NCBI GenBank assembly: GCA_023101725.1
Contig: JALJCO010013652.1
Span: forward strand, 62,001-126,000
Direction: 5' to 3'
DNA length: 64,000 bases
DNA from: Atherinomorus stipes
Taxonomy: Eukaryota > Chordata > Actinopteri > Atheriniformes > Atherinidae
Of the stretch, positions 25,291-36,200 are shown in pieces (position 1 is the stretch's first letter; every line of letters begins with the position of its first letter). The notes under the pieces were generated by a model. That model was not told where the DNA came from. It saw nothing but the letters and a program-made list of their open reading frames with translations, and searched no databases. A program made the translations under genes and the position numbers.

Positions 25291-28200
25291 TTAATGAGGC
25301 AAAGAGGGGAGTCAAAAAACAGCTCAGATCAAACTCTTCTACTGATGGGTTATCTGCAAGCTTTGTGAGAAATCCGTGTAACTTTTTAGGCAACTTTTAT
25401 GATCTTTTGCTTTGTTCGACTTCACAGATACAGTAGAAGAATTTGAAGACAGTATAACACAAAAGAAGATGAAAATTCCCAAGATGTCCATGAAGAATTC
25501 AGGAAATTCTATTGAGAACAATTTTGGAGAGGAGAGAGTGCCACTCAGGCATAAAAAGGTAGGCTGACATTAAGTAGTCTGTGAGGGTTGTGTGTTGCAC
25601 CAAATGGGCCCATACCTTTTTAAATAATTGATAAACATTTTTTATTGGCTTTTCTATACCAAAACACTTTTTTTTATTAGTTATTACATTCTAATGACAT
25701 ACAGTCGAATTATCCATTTTTAATGTTAATTTTGCTGTTCATAACATCATAGAAATTAAGTTTTCTGACTACTTTAAATGGGAATCATAAAACAACATAA
25801 CTGTACAGTACTTACCACAAATCACTCTGCAGTTAGAAAACAAACACATTTAATTTGTGAGGGGAAAAAAAACTCACACCACCAAGTAATGTTGATTCAT
25901 AGCAGTGTGCAGTGTATAGACAGCAGTTGTTACCTACAAAATATTCCCATTGATGAGTCAATGTGACATTTTCATAAACTTGGCTGACACCCAAAATCCC
26001 CTACGCTATTTTTACCATATGCTGGATTAACACAAATTCAGCACTCTGGACAGCTGCCCTTTCACCGACAAATCCGCTGAGCGGCTCATCAAAGAACTCA
26101 GTGACTCCTCTCCTCCCAGTTCCTACTGAGATCCACACAGTCAAAACAAACCGATTGCAGTCTGTCTGTCAAGTCGTGTTAGCACTGATGTGCGGCTTTC
26201 TTCCATTTGAGTTGAAAGTGTTGACAGGGATCACTTGTAATCACATTAACCCAAAGTTCCCTCTGACACTAGAAGAGATTTTGCACATTTCTATGAAATG
26301 TTAAAGAACCAGACATTTAGAGGTTTTGGGGGCTGAACCAATTTCAGGATAATCAATGATTATCTGATATATTTTGTACATTTATTAATATAAAAAACAG
26401 CATATTTGGAGGAAAATACCTTAAGTCATTTACTTGGCAAACTGTGTTTAGTTTGTGTTAAATTTACACCAAGCATCTGTTCCTACATTATGTTCTGAAC
26501 AGTATATTTCTAAGTCAAGCTCTCAACATTTTAGTTCTTACAGCTCTGATGGTATCCCTAAAAAGCCTCATTGTTTTCTTTAGGCTCTGTCTCATGATCA
26601 TGGTCGCCCTCTCTCCAACTCCTCCAAGAGCCTCGCAGCAGTAGTTGCTCGCCTGGAGAGAAATGCAGCCAACTCCTGTATGGAGGGCGAAGAAGACCTG
26701 GATGAGGATCGGCTGGCTGAGGAGGGAGAGGATGCAGATGACGAAGATGATGATATGGAATCGGAGCATCGGCAACATCATCACCAGCAGCAACAGCAGC
26801 ATTTGTTGGTGGACACGGATTGTGTGTCGGAGGTAGCTGCTGCTGTGGTTCCAAGAGTCCTGTACGAGGAGCTGGTTCACAGCTACAGGCAACAAGAGGA
26901 GGAGATGAGGAGGCTGCAGCAGGAGCTGGAGAGAACCCGCCGGCAGCTGGTACAACAGGCCAAGAAGCTGAAGGAGTATGGCAGCTTGCTGACAGAAGTC
27001 AAAGAACTGAGGGACTTCAACAGGAGACTGCAAGATGTACTTCTCATGAGACTGGGGAGCGGTGAGAGACCAGGAACATGCACTGTAACACACAAACCAC
27101 TGCTTCCTTTACCACTAAGCTGATTTAAAATCTTTAGTCTTATCAGTCAACAAAAAGTCATAGAAATTACAGTGAGAATGATGGCATGTTATGTCTTGAA
27201 ACTCCGATTCAAAAGCTCTGATTTGGTTTTACTGAGGGCCATATTATTGACTTTGGACTTGGTTGCAGACAAAGTTTTGTTTTGATTTTTGGTTCATCAC
27301 TCCTCTTTACCCTGTGCTGTTTCTAGCTCAGATCAGACTTTGTAATATCAACAAGAGGAGCTCATATGCTTATTTTTCATCAGGGAAAAACAAGAAAAAA
27401 GGTTATTTGTAAGCGTATTTGTGCTGTTTGAATGTTGAATAAGAAGGGAATGGATATTTAAATCTTGATACGTATCCTCCTCAGTATTACATGCAGTCTG
27501 CTAAGACACAAAATTGTTGATCCAGAAAGCAGAAACTTTCCCTGATAATGTCACTCTTTAGACATGCCATGTGTACACGCTTAAATTAACATTTTCAGTG
27601 AGGGTTAGGTTTGCAGCAAGTTTTCTATTCTTTATTGCACATCTTCATGTAGAAATTTCCACTATCCTGTCAATATTTTGGTAACTTGTCAAACAAAACC
27701 CTTTTTCCTGTAAATTTGATCCAAGATTGAAGAGAAAAACTTTTTTGAGGTTAACAAGTATAAGCAGTTCTGTTGTCACTTTACAGACTAAACGTTTTTA
27801 GATCAGATGTGCATCTGCTGTAAGTAAACAAACTCACTGTCACCTCCCCACTAGCAGCACCAGTGGACCAAACTGAGAATTTTTGAAACCCAGTAAAAGA
27901 ATTTAGAAGCACTTGCACCTACAGCACTTCAGTGCAGCATTATTAGTTTGTCCACCACTAGTACATAACTGACAAATATTTCTGTGATACATAGACAATT
28001 TACAGAAATACTTTATAGCTGTTATGTTAAAGGAAAAAAACAAAATAAAAAAATGCTTTGTCTCAAGTGCTGTTTTAAACATAGACATTTTCCCTTTAAA
28101 TAGCAGTTTTGATTTCTGTGGTTTGTATATCGATCACTAAAGCATTTATTAATATTACAGTAAAGATGTCAAAAATGTATCTATTTTCATTCCAGATGTT

Positions 28201-30642
28201 GAAGTAAATTAGTTGAGACAGTTGAGTTGCTGCTAGTGTGCTGTTTACATTGTGTGTGTTTTCTGTAAGTACAAATGTCACATAATTGGCTTTCCTTTTA
28301 AAAAACCAAAGTTGATGGTTTAAGATTTAATTGTGTAACATTTATACAGTAAAGATAAATTTTGGTGATGCTCATAGTGGATAGCCCCATGTCCTAAAGC
28401 TGATCTTATTGGCCAACACAGTGATTGTTCTTTTGCAGGATCATCATATCAGAGGACTTGGGACAGACAGACATATCTCCCGTCCCTATTGCTTAGGATA
28501 CATTATGAGCTGACATAGCTGGAATATGTTATGTAATTCAGATGATAATCCAGCTAAAGGGCTTTGATTGGTCCATTTCTAAACTGGTAAATCCAACACA
28601 GCAAGCAGAATAAAATGCACAAATTGTGTGATTAAAAGTGGCAATGCACAAAGTCAAACTTTGCCAGATGCTAGTTTTAACCTCAGACCACCTACAGGTC
28701 CAAACAGAGGTGCCTGACTGCTGGCTAGACCATCTAATGGACAGGCTAAAGATTAAAGCACCCTGGGCTTCTGTCAGTCAGGGAGTGGAGTGCGCTGACT
28801 GATATTAAAACTCATCAGCTGCATTGGAGCTTAGTGTGGCCAGCCACCAAGCCAGCTTAGTTACTGGGCTAAAATAACTGCCTGTTGCAAGCCACGGAGA
28901 AGTCCAGGCCAAAGGCTGGAAGGAAAACGGACAAGTTACCGGGCGCCGTTCCAACAGTGAAAACAAGAAAACTAACTGTGCTAATGTAGGGATTAGTTTC
29001 ATATGGTCCAGTACACCACTGCAGTATTGTTGTATTATAAAGCTGACCATCAGCTGATGAGCGGTTGAGTTTAAGACGCAGTTCTATTTGCTGAGTGTAC
29101 GTGTATGCAATGCTAAATGTGTCCTTCGTCTCCTAGAGCCTATGCATGACAATGGCACTCAGACAATCAAGGCTGAAGTGGTTGAACCTATTGTTGAGGC
29201 CCAGGAGATGTGCAGAGAAGAAGCCAACACCAGTTCCAGTTATTCCCCCTCACCCAGAACAGTATACACCTGCAATGATGGAAGGGTAAGTCTGAACACA
29301 AAAAAAAAACTATCATGACAACTTTCCCCTACAATTACTTTTTTTCATTTCTAAAAATGTTTGCTTATCATTTACAATACCTCAGTCATGTTTTGTGGTA
29401 TATTTCTCGTTAACTTTTCTCCTCTTTTTTTGCATTTGAGTGCAAGTTTTTTTTGTTTGTTTGTTTGTTTTTAAGTGACAAATAGTGAGAATTTTTCTCA
29501 AAACTCTAATTCTTTATCACTGGACTGGATTTTTTTGTTCTTCAATATTGTCCAAGATGCATGTAATTACTCTTTTGATGCTTTTTTTTATTAGGGGTGG
29601 GACAGTTAATGAAACCAACACAAACTATGCGGTTCGGCCATCCCGGTTCAGCACGTGTGCGTCCTGTTTGGTTCATACTAGCGCGTAACTTTGAATTTGT
29701 TGAAGGAAATCAGTTGTAAATAACGTGTAAACATGGCGAGCAGAGAAGAGTCGTAGTTGAAAAATGCGCCAGCAGCATTATAGGTCTGGTGTGTGGGAGC
29801 ATTTTGCATTCAAGGTGACCTATGAAGGCGGTAAGAAAGTTGTGGATACGAGTGAAACAGTGTGCAAGTATTGTGCAACGCGTATCACTTATGCTCAGGA
29901 CGCTGTTGTCAGACTCCTACTGTGCACATGAATGTAACGTGCAGAGTGTGGCGATGGGTAGAGGCGACCAGTCTCAGAGTAAGTCCTGCAGGCAGGTAAA
30001 CTTTGAGACCATGTGTAGAGTGGGAGAGAAGAAAGGTACCAACCCTGTGGTGGTGGCTGATAAGTTGCTTTATTTCATGGGTGTCCAAAGTCGGTCCTCA
30101 AGGGCTGTTTTCCTGCAGGTTTTCTTTCCCTTCCTGTTTTAACACACCTGACACAATTAAATGAGTCTAACAGCCTTTGAGGATCTGCACAATGACTCAC
30201 AAATTTGAGTCAGGTCAGGTGTGTTGGAGCAGGGAGGCAAAGAAAACCTGCAGGATTGCGGCCCTCGAGGACCGGAGCTGGACAGCCCTGCTTTAGATGT
30301 TACAAGATGAATAAATTAACTGCAAACAAACCATAATGCTAACACGACCATAGGCTTACCAGGCTGGCAAAGTTGACACGGGTAAACATAGGTGCTGATT
30401 TCGGGGCCCGAGCATCCACAGAGAATACCGAACACCCACGTGGATTTGATGGCAAAGTTAAAGCGTTGCTGTACCTGGCAGACAGATATGCAGGAAGGTT
30501 TAATCACTGCATGCAAAGAGCTTAAGTATTGATGTTCTCAGTTCATATTTGCCCTAGATATTGGAAGTTTGAAATTTGTTTTAAATTTCAAAGAAAAAAA
30601 CCTGTAGAACTTGAACGGCATATTATCTTTTTAAAATAGGGT

Positions 30643-30714
<72 letters not shown>

Positions 30715-33201
30715 TAGGGCTGTAACGGTACACAAAAATCACGGTTCGGTATGTACCTCGGTACACAGAGCACGGTTCGGTTTTTCCTTGGTACAATAAT
30801 GGAGAAAAAAATTAACATATATTAACTGTCTTGAGAGGACTTGAGAGTTGGTGGTGCTTCCTGTAGCTCAACAGTCTCACATCCATGTTGTAGGGCTTTG
30901 ACTCTGAACTTCGTTATTCGAATATAATTCGAATATTAAAAAAATAAACAAAGTTCAAACTAATATTTATTAGGGCTGGACGATTATGTAAAAAATTATA
31001 ATCACGATTATTTTGACTGATATTGAACTCACGATTGATATACACAATTATTCATTGATTTTATAAAAAGTGTTTATTGAACCACCAAAAATCAACTTCA
31101 AATATAACTTTAAAAAGAAGTAAAACCAGAAATAAATTAGAAACAAGTAAAGGAGTAAAATAAGAATATTATTTAAGATAATAATAGCAATAAAAATGAA
31201 TACTCAGTCTACATGCATTCCTGTTCTATACTCCCTGCAGTTTGCTTCCTATAACTCCACCAGTCTGTTCACTTCAGGATTAATTGTTTTTCTTCATTGC
31301 CGTGTTTTTATGATCATGAAAAGGCAAAATTGAAATCACGATTAAAATTTGATTAATTGTCCAGCCCTAATATTTATACTCGAACCAGTTATGGCTATTA
31401 CTTTTTATCAATGTGTTAGAATGTAAACGTTTTAAACAGGGTTATTGCGCTGCGCTTTCTAGAGAACTTCCAGTCCAGAAAGTAAGAGCATCCAGCACTG
31501 AGCAGGCTGATGTAACAGTAGTATGATGAGAAAAAGCATCTTACAAGTTTCAGCGGCGTGAAGAGACGACCTCGTCAGCTAAATAATATAATCCTACAAT
31601 CAGTTTTCACGCATCGGATGATCAACTACAAAGATGGATTGTGAACATGAGCTCCACACTTTACAGTCCAGGACGTCAGAGAGCCGAGTGGAGGTGGAGG
31701 AAGGAGGCTGAAACCCGGCGCTGTTCTGGTTTTATTTCATTATAACAACTATTCTCTTGGTGAGAGAAGACTGTGTTTGGGAACGTACAGCTGAACCAGA
31801 GAAGATGGAAACTGGAGAAGCAGTTCGTGCTCGTGTCGTCGGAAAATGAGAAAGATTAGTAGTGGCTTACTAGCAAATCCAGCTAGTGCTAACCTAAGAA
31901 AATAATATAAGTAGCGATGATTTATCTCAAAGAACAGTACAAATAGATTTCTGTGTTAAAAATGTGAGCTTAATATTCGTTTTTACTACACTGTATCTTA
32001 AAGCAACCCTTACCGATCTTGCATTTCAGAAAGCACAGTAAGATTAATTGAATATAAACAGTCCCGCCTCACTTCTAAGAGACATCCCTTCAGTCCTTCC
32101 GCCTCCCAATGCAGAAGCAAAGGTCTGGCAGGCAGGTCCCTTGGCCAATCCTAGGGGTGCACCCCACTTCAAGGATTGGTTGGAGTTTTCATTGAATATT
32201 TAGAGATTGGAATAATATTTTATTTTGATTAATGGTGGGTCTGTCTTGTATATCAGAGTTCCATTACCTCAATCATAGCATTTTACCCTATTAAAAAAAT
32301 AGTGCAAGAATGCAACATCGGTAAGGGTTGCTTTAATCAGACAAATACATTAATCTATTTGTGTCACTGTCTTCTGATGATGCTGCCTCTGAGCTACTGC
32401 TGTTAGCATAACACTTACCACACTGTGAATAAAGCTGGTTATACAGCTTAAATCGCTTCACCTGCTTGCTGGCAGACGTCCCTGTGTGTTTTGGATAAAT
32501 CCAGTGGACATCGTCCACGATGATGTGCGGCAGGTCTAAAAAAAAAAATTTTTAAAAACGTGGAAAATGCCATTTTGTCCAGATGTCATGTGACAATTTT
32601 GAACTGGAAGTGATCGTCTGGTATCTCTGCCGTCTGGTGAAGTTGAGAATCACAACTGACGGAAGTGTGTCGTAACATCATCTTCTGTTATATTCTGCTC
32701 GTTACATCTGCACTATGACACTGAATAATGTTGTTTGCTCATTTATAACAATTTTAACTCATGCAAATACTTCGAAAAGCCTTTCGTGCATGTAGTCCAT
32801 TGACATTGATAGAGCTACACTGCCCCCTGGTGGCCACAACATGTACAATAAAAATTTAGTGGTTAAATTATTAATAAATGTTCGAATATATTCGAACTTC
32901 ATTATGAAAAAAACAAACGAACTTCGACTTGGATTTCTGGGCAAAAGTCAAAGCCCTACCAAGTTGTTACGAGTTGTTAGAAAAAGAATGGTGAGCGCGC
33001 TGCGCTGGTCCGTTATGTCCAGTGGCACGCAAGAACTCAATGAAACAATAAATGGCTAAACAAACAAATCCTGCACTCAACAGTTCCATACAGGGTTGTG
33101 CCAAACCGAGAGTAGTGTACCAAACGGTTCGACACAAATACCTGTACCGTTACAGGCCTAATGTATGTATGTGTTTGTATGTGTGTGTATATATATATAT
33201 A

Positions 33202-33234
<33 letters not shown>

Positions 33235-33242
33235 AAAAAAAA

Positions 33243-33274
<32 letters not shown>

Positions 33275-36200
33275 ATTTTTTGGTTGGGAGGGGGGAAATT
33301 TAAAAAAAAAAGGGGGGGGGGGGGGGGGTGTGTGAGGGGAAAAAAAAAGTATAAAAAAAAAAAGGAGTAGGGAGGGGGCTTGGGTGTAAAAGAGGGGGGA
33401 TTTTTGATGGAAATAAGAAAAATATAAAAAATTTAATAAATTTTAAAAAATTAATAAATAAAAAAACTATAGGAAAAATTTCCACAAAAAAAGAGAAAAA
33501 GTGAAAAAAGATAAAAAAAGATGGTTTAAAAAAATATAAATAAAAAAATTAAATAAAAAAAAAGCCCCCGACCCCTCCCACGGAGGTGGTTGGGTCTTTG
33601 TCACCTTTTTCACCTCTGATGAATTGTCAGGTCTGCAGGGTGAAGGCTATAACAAAAGCACTGGGGTGTTTCATTGCCAAATATGCAACCTTATGCCGTG
33701 GTTGAGGGTGCGGCATTTCACCGCGGTCACGCCATCCCTGTTTCAGGCAGACGTTCCTGCGATCTCCCTACTTAAAACTTGCATGTGCTTCTACATAATT
33801 GTTTACGGCCGAACGACGCACTCGCGATGCATTCAAATGCACCTCGGAAACTAGACAGTTCATACTGTAATAGCCAAAAAGGAAGAAAATGGGGAAACGG
33901 ATCAAATTTGCTTCCTATGTTCTTTGTCAAATCACACAATTTTGTAATGAAATCCATGCATCTTTGCCGTGAATGTACAGTATATAAAACAATTACACTC
34001 CAAACCTACATTGTCATATGCAGTTCTAAAAAGGACACTTTTGTAATGCCTAATTAATTTTTGAAACAATCGATGTACACCGAACTGAAAACCTTGATAA
34101 GAACCGAACCGTGGATTTTGTGAATCGTTCCACCCCTAGAACCCATGATAGAGGTGCTAAACCAGAAAGGATCTGCAAACCTTCATTGTACATAATTTGG
34201 TATCCCCTAACAACCACTAGTTCCTCATCTTGTATCCCTGGCTGTTTGCTTGTTTGTGGATGTGGCAGTAACCTGGTTTAGTAGGAAATGCTGCATTTCC
34301 TGTTAACAGCCATGAACCCAGGAACGTGCTGTCATAGTTGATCAGTCTTTTTCCCTTTGCTGCCCTGCCCTAGCAGGTAAACAAGGTTGAGAAGATTATT
34401 ATTGTTCCTGCAAGCCCAGCCCGCATCATCAGTGTTTATTAGCCTGTTAGAGTTTTTTCTTTACTCACCCCACCGCTGTAACTCAACCGGCGTCCTGTCT
34501 CTGATGACAGGGGGAGAATTGGTACTACAAGCTCTGGGGCCTGCAGCCACTTGAAGCGTGAAGAACACTTGCAAATTAGAACTCCCCTACATCAGGGACC
34601 CCATATTAATTATTTGCACGGGAGGAATTTAAAGTGACTGACAGGTTAGCCCTTGTGAGAGTGCAAAGGGAGGTTAGAAAAGGAGGATGGGAGATGGCGA
34701 GAAAGAGATAAATGAGAGCAAAGGGTAGGGAGGATGAAAACAGTCTTGTCTAACTTGAGGGCAGTGAAAAGCTGGTTTGCTGGCCGATGTCCTAAAGCAC
34801 ATTAGCTGCCCAGGGAAAAGCTTTTTGGATGCTAGCCTAAAGACTTTACGGTGATAAAAAGAATAGAGAAGGGAAAGACAGTTGCGTTTGCCCCTTGTTG
34901 CATTAGCTCACCGAGAAGACCAGGGCAGTCTGCCTGGGCTGACAATCAGCTTGGGGTGTTTGGCTTCGGCTTATGCAATGTGCGCTTACATCGTAAAGAG
35001 AGCCACAGGTTAAGTTCATAATTAAGGTAATCCAGGCTACAAGCAGCTAGTGACCTGAGCTTATTTACATATCCTAGCTGCTGAAAGTGGACTTTCCTAG
35101 ATTGTACAAGTTTTCAAGTCCTCCAACATTTACTGTACTTGGTAGACTTTTGGTAACACTGAAAACAAGAATCATTACATTTTGACATATTGTTTTCCTG
35201 CGCTGATCTTAGGTACAATCTTAATGTGAAATTGATTCTGTTGCTATAAAACTCTTGGGGGTTTTTTTGTTAGAAAACTGTCTGTTTCAGCTCAAAATGA
35301 AATGATCGTTTTGTCTCCTGATTGGTCTGTGAATTGTTAACTGACGTTCTGAGGTTTAATACTCAAGTGTCTGTTGAAACGTCATAAACTAAACACCCAA
35401 GATGATTGTTGGTCACTCTTCCATAAATCCTCTGTTTTTGCTTTTCTAAGCCATCTGTTTTCTAAATGTCTTACAAAACAAACAGGAGGGCAAGTTCAGA
35501 CTGCATTTGATGGATCTTCCAAAGGCAGTAAAGTTTAAAGCACATTTACGACAAAGTGGCATAACAAGGAGGGTGTGTTTTATACATTTTTGGGTTAGTG
35601 TCAGATTAACTTTTGGTTCTCTGTGGTAAGCACAACTGTAGCAAAGTTAATTTACTTTGGGAAATGATTTCCCTATCAACAGAGACTCGGCTGTTGGGGG
35701 TTCCTCAGGGCCGAAAGCTCTGAGGGGGATTAGCTTAGCTCTGAGAATTACAAATGGCTGTTGGGCCAACAACTGGACAACACACTTATACACTTCACTG
35801 CGTCATCTTCTTTAGCGCTGCAGTGATATACAAACCAGAGCTGTTATCAGACTCTTAGAAGTCTTCACCGGTCCAGGTGTCGTTCCTTTAGGATGCTTTT
35901 GTAAATGAGAAACTATGTGCTGCTGGCAGCTGCCATTGCTGCAGTCCTCATTTATGTTGTCCCTACAGGTACATCTTGGCGGTGGGATTTGGGTGGAAGA
36001 AGAGAAGTGGCATCAGCTCCAGCGGACCCAGGGAGACTCCAAGTTCACAAAGAACCTAGCTGTGATGATCTGGGGCACAGAAACCCTCAAAAATCGCAGC
36101 GTCACAGGAGTCGCGACTAAAAAGAAGAAAGATGCCCTACCCAAACCTCCGCTGTCACCCAGCAAGCTGAAAATTGTCAGGGGTAAGTTAAGCCTCGGAA

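Larger units (their letters stand above)
30891..32958. mobile_element. hAT-like element, nest level 3
   Basis: The ends TAGGGCTTTGACT and AGTCAAAGCCCTA form a perfect 13-bp inverted repeat. Subterminal TTCGAATAT-type motifs face each other at about 30918 and 32883. Flanks CCATGTTG and CCAAGTTG match at 7 of 8. No transposase frame was recognised, so it is non-autonomous. Two other elements lie inside it. Confidence 0.8.
30715..33160. mobile_element. hAT-like element, nest level 2
   Basis: The left end TAGGGCTGTAACGGTAC and the right end GTACCGTTACAGGCCTA are near-perfect inverted repeats (one extra difference, GGGC against GGCC). Subterminal GGTTCGG motifs occur at both ends. Flanks ATGTATAT and ATGTATGT match at 7 of 8, consistent with a hAT target duplication, though the site is a TA/TG microsatellite so the match is weaker evidence. 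It carries further insertions at 30891-32958. Confidence 0.75.
29592..34139 (+). mobile_element. Outer hAT-like transposon relic in BEND5 intron 4
   Basis: The ends read TAGGGGTGG at 29592 and CCACCCCTA at 34130-34138, and both ends carry GGTTCGG-type subterminal motifs (about 29630 and 34105). Near the left end, 29791-29890 decodes to VWEHFAFKVTY followed by VCKYCATRITYAQ. This is the N-terminal BED zinc finger pattern of hAT/ZBED transposases. The frame is closed by a stop shortly after the candidate ATG at 29733, so the element is dead. No convincing 8-bp target duplication was found. The body is interrupted by two other insertions (30076-30290 and 30715-33160). Confidence 0.65.
29286..35968 (+). 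other. BEND5 intron 4, swollen by nested transposons
   Basis: This 6683-bp intron separates the linker exon from the BEN-domain exons. About two thirds of it (29592-34139) is an outer hAT-like relic with further elements inserted inside it. The remaining 34140-35968 is unique sequence, including a GC-balanced stretch at 34430-34650 that could be conserved non-coding DNA. Confidence 0.85.

Noticed and set aside
26515..27093. 192-aa minus-strand open frame
   Set aside because: It lies antisense to BEND5 exon 3 and is opened by that exon's codon bias and CAG-type repeats.
33052..33370. Lys-rich frames
   Set aside because: They are translations of the A-run low-complexity region.
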